The notes under the pieces are model-generated. The model was not told the DNA's origin, did not search any database, and saw only the letters and a program-made list of their open reading frames with translations. Made by a program: the position numbers and the translations under genes. A DNA stretch of 64,000 nucleotides from Galdieria sulphuraria (taxonomy: Eukaryota > Rhodophyta > Bangiophyceae > Galdieriales > Galdieriaceae). The DNA lies in assembly GCF_000341285.1 (NCBI RefSeq), contig NW_005178465.1, forward strand, positions 62,001 through 126,000, read 5' to 3'. Positions 1 to 14,238 of the stretch are shown piece by piece (position 1 is the stretch's first letter; each line of letters starts with the position of its first letter).

Positions 1-744
<744 letters not shown>

Positions 745-842
745 TTACCCCAAAATAAGCAATATTTGCTTATTCTTTGATCCGTTGGCCAATGTTTCTT
801 CTATCACACTGAGTTAGTCACCATAAGAACCTCAACAAAGCA

Positions 843-2067
843 ATGGAATTTGGTATACATTCTGTTGCTGGAAAACGAAAGCAAATGGAAGATAGGCACT
901 CATCCCAAGTCATTCAGGTAGAAACCAAAAATGGTAAAGAAACTTTGGGTTTGTTTGCCGTCTACGATGGACACGGAGGAGATTTCGCGGTAAGTTACTT
1001 TTGTCTTGTACTTTTGGAAATATATGTTTTAGGCCGACTATTGTGCAAAACATTTTACCGAAACTCTTTTACAACATCCCCTTTTTCCTAACGAGTATGT
1101 TTGTTGAGTATTATCTCCTTCAGTTGTATCGACTGAGGAACCTCGTAGTATTCCCACAGCTTTGAAAGAAACTTGTGAGAATTTTGATGCTCGTCTATTG
1201 GAAGAGTCGTCGAAAGTGAAGACGTATTCTGGTTGTACTCTCAATTATTTACTAGTTGGTTCACAGTGTCTTTACTGTTGCAACGTGGGGGATTCTCGTG
1301 CAGTTTTATCGAGAAATGGAGTTGCTATTGCGTTATCAAAAGATCATAACATTTCTAATGCTGCTGAAGTTTCTCGAGTCAAGCAAGCTGGTGGGTTCAT
1401 TACGCATCGAGGAATCAACGATTATATGTCAGTGACGCGGGCTTTGGGCGACTTGGATTTAAAAGGCCATAAACAGAAAGTGTTTCCTTGTCTAGATTTG
1501 AAAGCAGATTTGGTTATAGCTACTCCTGATATTGCTATGATCGACTTACAACCGGATGATGAATTTCTCATTATTGCAAGTGATGGTTTATGGTGTCGAT
1601 TGAACGACACGGAAGCAGTCAAATTGACTCTCAAGACGTTGAGACAATACGCAAGTCCTAAAATTGCTGCCAAAACACTCATCAAGACGGCACTTTCCAT
1701 GGGTTCAGTGGATAATATAACAGCCATAGTTGTTGTTTTACATAGACAGGAATTGATGAAAGATGTAACTGTACATGGTGGTAATATATTTGGTTCATTT
1801 CAGCGGTCTCGAAAGATGATGGAATATGATTCTTCAGATGATTCTGGACATGGACGTCGTTTATTTCTAAATGAGTTTCAGAATGGCAAAGGGAAAGAGA
1901 TTTCGTTGCTCGGAAAGAACCCATCAAGTCACAATGATGATTCTCGCACCTCCAATAAAGATACTTGTAAAACATCATCTGAAGCAAGTAATCATAAAAA
2001 GGAACCCAATGCTTGGTCCCGTTTTGTGGAGACGTATAAGAACAAATTGAGTAAGCGAAAGGAATAA
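843..2067 (+). CDS. PP2C-family serine/threonine protein phosphatase
   Basis: Metal-dependent (Mg/Mn) protein phosphatase. Three exons are inferred: 843-989, 1033-1094 and from about 1149 to the stop. The first intron (990-1032) is clear. The second is best read as 1095-1148 (GTATGT..TAG), which keeps frame. Visible motifs are RKQMEDRHS, VYDGHGG with the metal-binding Asp, SGCT, NVGDSRAVL, TRALGDLDLK, IASDGLW and DNITAIVVVL, so all catalytic-core aspartates are present. About 90 hydrophilic residues follow the domain and look like a variable tail. No signal peptide or membrane segment is seen. Which PP2C clade it belongs to cannot be told here. Confidence 0.9.
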
Positions 2068-2271
2068 TAATCATCTTGAATCAGAATACTCAGTATTATA
2101 TGATATTTTGTTTGGTGTTTCTTTTTTCATTATGCAACTTGAGAAAAGTATTCACCAATATACAAAACCTATAAAAAGTTCTAAAGCCAAAAGGAAGAAA
2201 CTTTTATCCATTCCATTCTCTATTAGAATAACACACAGCATTGTTCAAACACAATAACACAAAACAAATTA

Positions 2272-4422
2272 TCATTTCCCATACAATTCAATAAGTTGAG
2301 CTACCACTTGTGGCTCTGCCAATGTAGTGATATCTCCAAGTTCCTCTGAAGAAACATGAGTTCCTTTCTCTGCAATTTTACGTAAAATTCTTCTCATAAT
2401 TTTGCCACTTCTTGTTTTCGGAAGAGCAGGAGCCCAATGGATTACATCTGGAGTAGCAATGGCTCCAATTTCCACGCGAACAGTTTGTCGAAGTTCCTTG
2501 CGTAGTTCTTCACTAGGTTCAAATCCATCTCTCAATGTTACATATGCATAGATTCCTTGTCCTTTAATATCATGCGGCATCGGAACCACAGCTGCTTCAG
2601 CAACATAAGGATGTGAGACGAGGGAAGATTCGACTTCCGCAGTTCCTATACGATGTCCACTAACATTAATCACATCATCCACACGACCAGTAAGCCAATA
2701 ATATCCATCTTCATCTACTCGGCAACCATCTCCACTCATATAATAACCTTTGAAAGTAGAAAAATATACTTGCTCCATTCTTGCATGGTCATTCAAAACG
2801 GTACGATGAATTCCTGGCCATGATCTTTTTATGCAAAGGAAACCTTCGCATGGTTTAGACAACTCCTCTCCTTTCTCATTTAAAACCACAGGTTCAATTC
2901 CAAAAAAGGGCAATGAAGCTGCTCCTGGCTTCATTTGAAAACCTCTTACAGGAGGTGGTATAATCATGTGACCGCCAGTTTCTGTTTGCCACCAAGTATC
3001 AACAACAGGACAACACTTATCACCTCCAACATTGAAAAACCTAAAACTGTGATACATATTCACATGAACAACAAATATTCATTCTTACCAATTCCATGCT
3101 TCTGGATTAATAGGCTCTCCAACTGTTCCAAGTACTCGAAGACTATTTCGAGGTATCTTGGTTACGTACTTGTCTCCTGCTCTCATCAAAGAACGAATCA
3201 ACGTAGGTGCTGTATACATTTGGTTGACCTTGTACTTGTCACATATTTGCCAAAGACGACTAGAATCTGGGTGAGTAGGAACGCCTTCAAAAATAACAGA
3301 TGTAGCTCGATTCAAAAGCGGTCCATAAACAACATAACTATGACCTGTGATCCAACCACAATCTGCAGTGCAGAAGAACACATCATTCTCTTGATAATTA
3401 AATGCATATTTGTGAGTAATCGCAGCATAAAGAATATATCCAGCTGTCGTATGCACAAGTCCCTTTGGCTTTCCTGTAGAACCTGAAGTATATAAAACAA
3501 AAAGTGGATCCTCTGCGTCCATCCATTCTACTGGGCATTCAGGTTCTGCCTTGGCTAATGTTTCATGCCACCACTCGTCTCTTTTCGGTTTCATACCTAC
3601 TGGACACTTGTCACCTAATCTTTTAAAAACTATTTGTCGATCCACTAAATGACCATCTCCTCTTTCATAAACTAACTCTTCTGCAGCGTCAGCCAATGCC
3701 TTGAGTTCAATCACTTTATTTCCTCTCATTACACCATCACAAGTTATGAGAACTCGGCACTGAGCATCTAAAATACGACCAGCGAGAGCTTCCGCGGAAA
3801 AGCCACCAAACACTACATTGTGAATGGCACCAATCCTCGCACAAGCCAACATGGAAATGGGAAGTTCTGGAATATTGGGTAAATAAATAGCAACAACGTC
3901 ACCCTTACGTACACCTCGTTTCTTGAGTGCGCTAGCAAGTCTCTTCACTTGGTCCAACATTTGTGCATAAGTGACGGTACGATGGTCATCAACCAAATCA
4001 TTTCCTTCACAATAATATGCAACTTGAGAACCATGCCCATTCTCTACATGCCGATCCAAAGCGTTGTAACAAGCGTTCAGTTTCCCTCCTTTGAACCACT
4101 CGGAATATACTTTGCCTTTGCGGACATCAAAGTTGTATTCAAGCGTCTTTCCTGTCCATAGTTGATGCCAGGAAAGCATTTCCTTTGCTTTCTCAGACCA
4201 AAAGTCGTTGGGAGACTCGAGGGACTTTTTGTACCAATCCAAATATTCTTGAACATCTTTCAAGTGGTGCTTCGTAGCCTTTAGGTAAGTCTCAGGAACA
4301 GGTATCTTAGGTCCTGTTTCTGTCTTCACCTCAGCTAGACCGTCGTGCATAGCACTTATCATGTCTTCTGTTGAACTCATCTTGTCTTTCGAATACCTTT
4401 CGACACACAAAGGAAAACCCAA
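2272..4422 (-). CDS. ACS: Acetyl-CoA synthetase (AMP-forming)
   Basis: Activates acetate with ATP and CoA to acetyl-CoA. There are two exons split by a 48-base intron at 3041-3088; joining gives [13 protein letters not shown], as expected for the family. Visible features are the P-loop-like [11 protein letters not shown], the adenylate-forming region [18 protein letters not shown], the [13 protein letters not shown] hinge and the C-terminal [11 protein letters not shown] containing the acetylatable lysine. Length is about 700 residues, slightly longer than bacterial Acs. An ATG at 4380 (MSSTED) is an alternative start; the 14 extra residues from 4422 do not make a convincing transit peptide, so a cytosolic enzyme is likely. 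It converges on the PP2C gene. Confidence 0.95.
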
Positions 4423-4740
4423 AAACGGAGTAGAAATTCTAAAAAAGGCAAGGAGATGCGATTTCCTTCTTCAAGAAGAATGAATGCCCTTCCGATAATC
4501 CCTTCCACGTGACATTTCAAAAAGACAGCTGTCCTCGATGCTTCTCAATTTCGGGATACTAAAACTATTATCCCATCATTTACGCTTTCTTCAGAGCCAT
4601 ATTTGCCATTTGGTTTCAAAACAAGCAAAAGATTTACTTTTATCACAAAATATAGTATATCGGCATGTTCCCAGTTGAATCTTGTACACATAAAAGTATA
4701 TAAAAATAGCTTCAGAATAGGCTACTTCAACATTGGCCTA

Positions 4741-7700
4741 TTAGTGTATTCTTGTCAACTCCTCCACCTGTTTAGCTAACTCTTCGACTGGAACATTCAC
4801 CTTCTTTGCAACGAGTTCCATCTTATCACGACTCAAGTCCAAGAACCGTTCGATGAGATCCCCGTCCAGAAAATTCTTGGAATCACCTATCCTTCTCTCG
4901 CTTGTGAATCTTCTCCAATCCTCATGTTGAATGCCACCAACACCTTTGATAACTTCGTTCAACGCTGTCTGTAAAGAATGGAGGAACTGAAAGGTCTTTT
5001 CGTCGATGGATGCTATCACACCCAAAGCTCCATTCGCAGTTCCTAAATTGAACCGATATTTATGCATAAATAGCTCCTTTAAGTTATCATCAAAGCATAT
5101 ATACATACCATACAACAACGACTTTAGTATAGAAATTCCTGATTCTGGAATCTGCAAGACCAATCTTCCATGTCTAATACGATTGACGAGTTCCCCTAAA
5201 TGATATTCTCCAACTTTCTCTAATCTAGAGCGTTCTTCTTCGGTCGATGCATCTGAATTCCGTTTCAAAGTGAACAAATTGAAACAATTTTCGGCACTTA
5301 TATAGTAATCAAGGTCAAGCATTTCTATCACAGTTATCCAACTAGGATCGATATCTCGAGCAACATCTTCAATAGTACCATTCATTGGCTAATACTAAAA
5401 TTCAATGCACGAAACTAACAACACAAAGACTACATTACCTTGTACGCAAGTAAGCTAACCGAGCGCACCAAGTCACCAATAAGAATAAAATCTCCCAAAC
5501 ACTTGATCTGTAAAATGAAAATGCTTCCGTGATAAGTGCATTCTTCTGTCAAGGTTCGAGCACCACTTTCGGTTTCCGACCATCTCACAAGTTTCAACAT
5601 GGAATTCACGCTGGCAAGGATTTTTCCATTGAAAGCATCCATAGAATAGAGTGCTCCTTTAAAGGTGCGTTCTGCAACCAAAGTAAGACGCTGCTCTCGA
5701 ACTGCAAAAACCAACATTCTTCCACGCGAAGGTTCAGGTTCATCTATCTCATTCTTCATCTACATCAATCTCAACCAATTAAAAAAACTCACCAGCATAA
5801 GAGTATGCCGTGCCTACAACGAAATAGTCCTGGTTGTCTTTTGCAGCAGCATCGTCGCCAAAATTCACAGTAATAACGGAACAAGGCGTTTCAAACTGTT
5901 CCAATTTGTAGGAATGTACAATCTATGGGAAGAGTCAGCAGACCAAAACTAGTTAAAAAGTAACCATTTACCTCCATCATCGTATCGTCAATGAGTCGAA
6001 CATAACCCTCTTCTGTAGTTTCAGAGAGAGCTTCATTACCATCTTCCGATATTGTGACGACCTGTTTGGTTGTTAAAACCGCAAAGACATGATGTGTATC
6101 TAAATGTGCTATTCTTCTAGGCTGTTCTCCCAATGGAATGGTTCGAATGTGCAACTTTTGTATATTGTCTACTGTACCCAGAAGGAGCGAGCCCTCTGTA
6201 ACTAAGGCCAAACAATCTGGAAACGCTTCCTTTCAAAAACGTAAGCATATCGTTGTGCAATAAGTGAAAAGTTCTTACGGAACTAAAGCTACAGACGCGA
6301 GTCACTTCTCGGAGGTTCACATTGGAGCATAATAACTTTCCACCTCCACTTGAAGAATGAATTACTGTTGGCCGATCGCAAGCAGCAAAAACATGTAAAG
6401 CATTTTGCGTTTCAAAGATGCTTAGGGATGCAGGTTGTGTTCCAATGCTCATTTGGCGCTGATCGTATAAGAACTTCTTTTCACTATCCGTATCTTTGGC
6501 TGACTTATCCAATCTATATGTTAATAGTCGACCATCTCCCAAAGCCGCCAAAAAGTAGTCCTCTCCATCCATGGTAACAAACAAAAGAGACCTCGCAATC
6601 ACATCCAAACCCAACTTTTCTGTATGAATCAGGTCCAAGGAAGGTAAAGAATAGAAACGAATGGAGACTTCTGTCCACATTCCTACCGCAACAAAACTGG
6701 ATGGAATAGCTTGCGATGCCAAATTCATACCCGCTTGCCCTATTCATTCAACTCTGTGATATTCTTACAACTTTCCAATCTAAAGCTTACCCAACGGTGA
6801 AATATCCAATGAGCAAATTTCATACTCCAAACTCTTATACGACTTTTCCATTATCCTTTTTGGATTTGCGTCGATGTCAAAATAAATAAGGTTTCCACCA
6901 GTCGTCGCTATAATCAATTGCATAGAATTTCCACTAGCAACCGAAATTCGAAATCCACTAGGAGGATGCCATTCATTTACGATAGACATGTCTTCACATG
7001 ATATAAGGCGTGCCTTGGAAGGTGTAATCTAAAATTGTCCAAATAAGTATAACAAACGAATATTTCTTCACAAACATACTTGCACAATACAATCTCCGAC
7101 AACATTTCCACAATACAAAGTGGGTTCCTGCATTTCAAATACCGGAAAATTTGCTTCTGCCATTAATTCGGTACTGACGAGCTCCAGTACTCGTGACTCG
7201 GAAGCAAATGACAACAACAACAAAGAATGTTGAGAAGATAGAGAGCTTCTTTTCAATGAAAAAAGTTCCTTTACTCCTGGAACTTCTACAGACGCTTGTT
7301 CGTGAATTCCAATACCATTTCGAATAATTCTTAAACTTCCATCTTTTGCAGCGCCTGAACATGTCACAACTTGGCCTTGACCTTGTCTCTCCGCATCCAT
7401 CACACAAAAGTCAACAATAGGACTCAAGTTAGGATATGTTTCCATCACCTCAAGAAAGGAACCCGTTTCAGGATGAGGTTCAGATAGTAACCTAATCAGT
7501 TGGCTATCACCATGACAACTTCCAATATAGACAAAACCATTGTCTAAATAGTCGATTGTGGAAGGTAGTGAAGTCTCTCCTAAAGTTTGTATTTTCAAGC
7601 CTGTTATTTTTGTTTCAGTTTCGGTAAAGGTACTTAAAGAAGTGGATTGTTCCAAAACAAGTAAATATAATATACCCTTCTCGTCTCCCAGAAGATATCG

Positions 7701-8636
7701 AGTACCATCCTTATCTATTCTGCCGTACTACGCAAGGTGAGAGAAATACAAAACAAATAAAACAACAGCCTACTGCACGGAAAATAGTTGCAGAAACAGG
7801 TATAGAGTGATAGCCTCTCAAACCACTGCCTGAAATATAAGTGACCGTCTCTTGCCCAAGCACAACGACACCACCTATAGGTGTTGGGACAGGAATAAGC
7901 ATCGAGGCTCCAGACTCTAAATTGCCTTGAAAAAGTGGTCCGTTTCCAAAGTCTTTATCTTTCAACTAAACTATTTTCAGTCATCCCAAGGTATTTCCCA
8001 CAAACTGTACTTAACTGATACTGTATAAGTCTTCAAATGTCTGTTTTCTTCACTATCTGTATATAAGACAGCTATGGTAGGTTTGGAGTGTCCATATAGA
8101 AACTGAATATCTAGTACGTCCAGTTCTTCTAATCGTATATTGAAAGCTTCCTTCTTAAAGTCCGTTGGTATGACCTTAAACAGGCCATCGTACAAGTGCA
8201 AACCAAAGCAAGTCATAGAAGGGTCGCAGATACCTTTTATAGTTGAGAAGTACTTTTAACTGTCAAAAGGATCCCTCTTACCAATATGACCTGCTGAAGT
8301 GGGGTGCCCTATTCGATCATGAACATCACCTCCCGCAATAGTGTCACATTCCCCTGTTTGGGTGTTCCACCTCAAGACTGCAAACTTATACTTCTCGGTA
8401 AGAAAGAATAAACTATCTTGGAGGTCATCAGGAAATCTACAAAGCTTCATCACCGATATTCTTCCGTATATCGGCAGTTCTATCACTGGGACAAGACCCT
8501 CTGAAGAAAGAGAATATATCTCCATTCTCGAACACTTTCCGAGTATAAGGTCCCTATTATTTGGGCTAAGGAACGATCCAACTGCTGCATGAGTGACTGC
8601 TGAAGCTTTATGAGCTGTAACTACGTAGTTGTACAT
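4741..8636 (-). CDS. DDB1: DDB1, UV-damaged DNA-binding protein 1 / CUL4 adaptor
   Basis: Adaptor of the CUL4 ubiquitin ligase with three beta-propellers, also acting in nucleotide excision repair. About ten small introns break it. The start MYNYVVTAHKASAV matches the DDB1 N-terminus (MSYNYVVTAQK). The C-terminus matches the helical end of DDB1: GTANGALGVIAS, LNEVIKGVGGI, FLDGDLIERFLDLSR and the terminal VEELTRIH. The middle, read in pieces, gives CPSF_A-type propeller sequence such as LLAYKVMNGTIEDVARDI. An upstream in-frame ATG at 8672 would add 12 residues; 8636 fits the family better. Exact exon edges were not all resolved. Confidence 0.92.
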
Positions 8637-8903
8637 GATAACTTGGATGCCTTGTACCGACAGGCCCTTCAATAACTACAGAAAATTCAAACAATTTAAA
8701 TGTTGATGATTTGTATTGGAAAGGATAAAACATATAATCAGCATGCCACTCTATGGAGATATTCACGTGGACAATATATATCAACTAAAACTGAACATGA
8801 AATGATGCCATAACTACATGTGGGTGTCATTTTCTATCACAACAACAATACTATAAATACTTTCTCGGGAGAGCCGATTTCATTGATTTTTGTGTAAAGT
8901 TGA

Positions 8904-9991
8904 ATGAATTTTGGTTCAGCTCCAGAGTTTCATTTCCGACTCTTAGGAGACTTTGACAGGTCTTCACATAAGTCCGATAACACACTACTGAATGAAATAA
9001 GCACTAAAATAAACTCTCGTCCAGAGGAGCGTTTTGAAAATACAGGTTCTCTTGAACAAACCAGTTGGAGCTGTACCCTACGTTGGTAAGTTTTGTATGC
9101 CCGCAAACCCTATGAGACTTATGGGTCGACAGGTCCAATTTGGGTCCTTTCAAAGGAGTAGGAAGAAACAAGAAGGAAGCAAAGGCGGAGGCTTGTAGAC
9201 TGGCTATGGACGCTATAGAGGAAAGGCGTCGATATTATTTGGACTTGGTCCAGTCAGGAATAAAACAAGTATCCCAGACTGACTCTCGAATGCCACCCTT
9301 TTCAAGTAAAGTGCCAGATACCATCTTACAATACTTGAATGAAACAAAAGCATTGGAGCGAGTTTCAAAACGGGACGCAACCGAAAAGCAACCTGGGAAC
9401 GCTGGTGGAGTTGCGGAAGTCAGTTTTGAAAGTGATTTGTCGGCCTTTGTTGTGGAGAAGCCTTCATACATTTTCATGATCGACCTCGACAACTCCACTC
9501 ATCTGTTAAATTGCTTGATTCAGGACTGCAAGGTAAAAGCTGTCTCCTTGTTGAAATAGGAAATTTGAGCTCTGTCCTGTAGAAATACCGATTAAGAGGT
9601 GTTTTACTTGAAGGCTATGCTGGTCGAGTATATGAAAACCCGAATATTCCGGTTATAATGAAAATTATCAAGACGCAGTCGAGTGTCAAGAATGCCGCAG
9701 ATTTTCTAATGGCCTATCGTGCAGGGATACGTGCTTGTGAATATAAAGACAAAACAGAAAAGCCAACGATTGTCATTATAAGTAAGGACTTTGGGCTTGA
9801 AGCTATCGTTGTTATGTTAAAGGTTCGTCCCATTTGATTTCCAACCAGCATAATGTTTATGAATGTTATGTTAGAAAGAATTATTTGCAGCGTATTATTG
9901 TTGTTCGTCAGGTGAGATTCGAAAACTCTTTGAAAATTGGCAACCACAAAGCAGTGAAGAGGAACAAGCACTCGAACAAACTCGCGACTGA
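8904..9991 (+). CDS. dsRNA-binding domain protein with NYN/PIN-like domain
   Basis: Four exons with introns 9086-9132, 9533-9582 and 9823-9874 (47, 50 and 52 bases) join in frame and end at TGA 9989-9991. The last donor is GTTCGT, which also occurs in IDH. The middle holds the C-terminal half of a dsRNA-binding fold (WSCTLRWSNLGPFKGVGRNK, then KEAKAEACRLAMDAI). After a linker of about 80 residues comes a domain opening YIFMIDLDNS, with NAADFLMAYRAG and TIVIISKDFGLEAIVVML. That layout, a leading acidic beta-strand and a late ISxD strand, resembles NYN/PIN-like nucleases. The nuclease assignment is inference; I recognise no named orthologue. The tail ends in an acidic stretch QSSEEEQALEQTRD. 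Confidence 0.6.
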
Positions 9992-10005
9992 ATTGGAGTC
10001 ACAAT

Positions 10006-11331
10006 CTATCCGTGCGACACATTACTAGTTATATAACGTACGTCTCGTTGTCTCTCTTGCAAACTATTATAAAGTTGTCGAATGCATTCTCGAAAGGACA
10101 TACTATTTGCGGAATTCTTTCTACTTAAGTATTCAGGAACAAACCTTTTAACCAGCAGTCTCCATCTTTCATATACCTGCTCCCTTGTTCGTTGAGGGTC
10201 CAGTTCTGCCCATCTCACTTCTGATTCATCTTCAACATCCAAGTTGCAAAGTCTCTCTACAAGTTCCAAGTCAGACTCCGGGTTCTGGGAAGGAAAACTC
10301 ATTTTCATCGCACGATTGAAATAAAACCGTCGACACTGTCGATATGAACGAGTTCCCATTTTACTTGCAACTTCGGTCCAGTCAATTTCACCATTGTGCG
10401 CTTCTCTGGATTGCATCACAAGCGAAAGCAATAACGCCTCTTCTTCATTAGTAAAACGTCCCTTTCGAATTGCTTGCGGTCTAAATCCAGAGGTTCTGAG
10501 AACATCTCGCCACTTGTCTCTGCAGGCACCTGGAAGTCGACCCAACTCTTCTCCAATTAGGACCCATTTGGTTCCATGTTTTCGGATGAGTCTGGCGAGT
10601 TCTTCAACTTCTTCGTTGGACCATAAGCTCTTATAGTTTTTGGGTTCCAGTCTTCGTTTAGCGTGGTCATACACTGACTGAGCGGAGCGTCCTGGAACGT
10701 GTGCCGCTACTCTCACCCAAAATCTCTTGGGCAACCTTCAAAACTTTTCTTAAAAAGTACAAAATTAACAAAAGCTAGTATAACTTACTGGTTCTTTTTT
10801 CTGGTTACAAATTCTTTTCTAAACTCAAAATCATACGGTAAACCTTCTTCTTGGAGAACCGCAATCATACCAGTGTCTACCAAATCTCGTTCTTTCTTCG
10901 AAAAAGTACCCTTCTTATGCTGTTCCTCATACCAAGCACCACTACGAGTTGTGCTTCGTTTTACGCGAGTTGTTGCTGTGTCGTTAAAATGGGATAAGCT
11001 TGCTTCCAAGTAATCCATCGTAGTCCCTTGCCGCATAGGTACATCGCCATCGTCCGAAGACCGGGAAAATGCTGAACTTAGTCCCGGGAACGGTAGTTGT
11101 TCGACTCTTCCACCCATCTCTACTCCAATTGGTTACCACGTTATTTGATTAGCTAGATAACGAGTACTCACCACTCAAGGGAGAAGCCGAACCACTAGGG
11201 GATAAGGGAGGCATACGAAACGTATTTTCAAACTCAACGCTGTCTCCATAGTTTGGAAGCATTCTTGTCTTTTTCGACTGTTCTACGGCAGAACTTAGTG
11301 ACGAGAAGAGACTATCGTTCCTTAAAGCCAT
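10006..11331 (-). CDS. Myb/SANT-repeat DNA-binding protein
   Basis: Three exons (11331-11172, 11119-10789, 10735-10006) join in frame to about 406 residues. The N-terminal third is low complexity with a Ser/Pro-rich stretch. The C-terminal half carries at least two and probably four Myb-like repeats: KKGTFSKKERDLV, KSLWSNEEVEELARLIRKHG, RKGRFTNEEEALLLSLVMQ and IDWTEVASKMGTRSYRQC. The GxFT-E spacing and the KW-IGEELGR / CRDKWRD helix resemble the REB1, TTF-I and DMTF1 group of Myb proteins, which bind rDNA terminators or promoters. Assignment to that group is tentative. It is convergent with the dsRBD gene, whose stop lies 14 bases away. Confidence 0.7.
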
Positions 11332-11627
11332 GTTTGTTTGAACGCCGTACTCACCACCCCCTCATGAAAACGGATGAAGGTGCGTTACAATGTCCCCCAC
11401 TAGAGAGAGTCGAAGCGCTTTTCGATGTCTTTTGGAATACATCAGAAAAATTATTCATCCTTCCTTTCTACAAGAATAGTTTTGTTCCTATTGTTTGAAA
11501 ACAATCCTGTTTATAAACTCTACTGATTTTCCATTTGACTTGGAGTCTGAATTGTGTCTTTGTTCAATAACGAGTCTCGAATAAGAGATTACAAACTTGG
11601 AAAATATTGAATCTTCATTCTTTTTCT

Positions 11628-14105
11628 TCACTTCTTTCCCGTGCTCTTTTTGTTCTTCCTCATACCTTTTTCCACCGTTTTGGAATTCTTGCTGGATACC
11701 TTCGAAGAGGAACTTGGTCCTTTCGAACGAACCAACTTGGAAGCGATCTCTTCCTCATCATGCAAAGTCATATCTTGAACGTCTTCCTCCTTTTTGACCA
11801 CTTCAGTTTCCTCTTGCATCGACTCTCCTTCTTCCACTAAAGCGCTTTCGTTCACTTTATGTACTCTTATGGCAGAAGCGGTAGAAACTCTATGATCTCT
11901 GCTGTTGTATTCCCTCGTAAAAGCAGTTTTCGTAGCAGTTGGAATTTTATCCAACTCAGTGTGACCTTTTTGTTCTAAACTTAATGACATCAAAGTATCC
12001 CAATCATCCTTGGAGAGATAATATGCGTCTAGCCTCTCTATCACATCTGAAACACCATCTTTGCTATTCACCAATGGTGCCGATAATATGCTTCGCAAAC
12101 AAGGGAGATATTCCAACAGGAATGCATGGAAAGAACCCGATATATTGTTACTCATTCTCATTTGTAACTCCATGGTTAAGCGTTTGTTTTTGGAGCGAGT
12201 AGAATTCTTTCCCAACCACGAAGGAAAGTGAATCATATCTCCAAATGGTCCCTAATAATCATTTATCGAAATTAACTCGAAACGAGGATAACAATAACAT
12301 ACCTGAAGCAACTGTCCAGGATAAATTCCAGAGAATAATGCTTGTACCGGCATCAAGTTCCAAGCTTGTTGGCGACGAATCTGTTGTTTTGTATTCATAA
12401 CACGAAAAAAAAGCAAGGATAACTCAGACTTACCAAATCATTGAAAATATCTCCTTCTGCAATGCTCGTTGAGGCTTCAACAAGTTTCTTTAAATCTGAC
12501 GCTTCTCTGCTAATTATGTAATTTTCTGCAACCATCAAAGGCATCAAATCTGGATCCATGAAATAGTTATCCAAACGTCGACTTAACCACTCTCCAGGCT
12601 ATTAAAACATTACATTCTATCCAATACAAAAGTAATGACAATGCTTACAGAAAAAAGACTTTTCACCAGTTCAAAAATACTCATTTCTTCATAAGTCTTT
12701 CCGTCCTGTTTCATTCTTTCCAAAACATCCGAGTAAGTCAAATTTCTACTGTGCGACCTCCAGCTCTGTAACAAGTTGAGAATCTGTCTCATGTCACCAT
12801 GACAACTCTCTACGATCTTTTCTAAGGTTTGTGTGTCCACGTTTTCAAATCCTTCCTTTTTACATATTTCCAACAAACGACTACGAAGTTGACTTGCCAA
12901 AGGACGTCTCCATTTCAGCTTGAGACAATAATTCGCCAAAGACCGAACCTTTATCTTGATAAGTCCCATTTCGATAATATGTTTCACATGCTTACTTTCA
13001 CACTAGAATCATCATTACAGATACACACTATAGGAACCGAAGTTTTCTTAATCAGTTGAATGAGTTCTTGAATTCCACCTCGATCACCAGCTGACATGCC
13101 ATCCACTTCGTCCATAATGATTACTGAACTAGTAGTCTTATCTTTTCCGAATTGATTGAGAGTTTGATTATTTATGACTGAGCCGACTGTAGAAGAAACA
13201 ATTGCACGATTTCTGGTGTCGCTTGCATTAAATTCCATAGGAAAGTAGCCCAACTCCTTCGATACTAATAATGCTGCTGTCGTTTTGCCAATTCCGGGAG
13301 GCCCCGAAAGAAGCACTGCTTTGGGACTACTCTTTCCTTTGTTTTTGGAGCCTTCCTGAGATAAAGAAGCAGCTTTCCAGTTAACCAACCATTCTTTTAA
13401 TGACTTGATAGCCCCAGGATTGGCACATAACTCTGACAGATCGCAAGGTGCATATTTGTATGTCCACAATTCAGAACAAGTAGCACTCTGAGCAATATTG
13501 TTATCAATAGTTGGCTTCTTTTGTTTGGTCTCCTCCAATTTTGTTTTGGTCTCGACTTGTCCCTTCCAAATGTTTGCTGTTGACCTTGCCCTGATCAAGT
13601 CAAACAGTCCATCTTCATCAATAACTTGAATCTTCAAACTAGCAATTTTCGCCATTTTACTCTCTCCCGGTTCCAACCCTACTACAGCAAAATTAACAGA
13701 TTTGCTGGGCGAAGAAACTACTCTTCCCCCTAAAGAACGAATGAGGTCGGTACATTCTTCGCGTTCTAGAGAATCTAAAACACCAGTTATACAAAAGGTA
13801 AGTCCTTGTAAACTTTCAGGACTACCCGTTGGTACAGCTTTCTTTCCTTTGTTAGGGGGTGAAATGGTGTGCTTCCAAGGACCTTTTTGAAAGTATTTCT
13901 TTGACTTCACAATAGATTCCTTGGGACTGGGTGGTTCCGACTGTTTGGGCTTCTTTTGGGTAACGTCACCAAGTTCTTCTCCTATAACGTTGTCTTCTTG
14001 TCCTGACCAGTTGGCTTCGTCATCGCTTTCGGATATACGTTTATGTATCCTTTTCCTCTTTGCTGGCGCTATCTCACCAAAAGTTGAACTTTTCTGTCGT
14101 TTCAT
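11628..14105 (-). CDS. RFC1: Replication factor C large subunit (RFC1)
   Basis: Largest subunit of the clamp loader that places PCNA on primed DNA. The N-terminal part has a basic region, then a BRCT domain (GLTFCITGVLDSLEREEC, IRSLGGRVVSSPSK). The AAA+ module follows with Walker A LLSGPPGIGKTTAA, FNASDTRNR, Walker B SVIIMDEVDGM and sensor VCICNDD. Later exons give the RFC1-type helical C-terminus and end in a lysine-rich tail with STGKK. Roughly four introns interrupt the second half (near 13000, 12620, 12430 and 12270). The BRCT domain distinguishes it from the small RFC subunits. Confidence 0.92.
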
Positions 14106-14238
14106 AAAATTTCAAAAATAATTCTTTTCATTCCAAGAGTTTTCCTTTATCGACACTCAATTATAACTGTATACATATACATTCATATCCTACTAAGTTT
14201 TATCTATCAGGTTCTACGTAAATAGAATAGAATACTTC

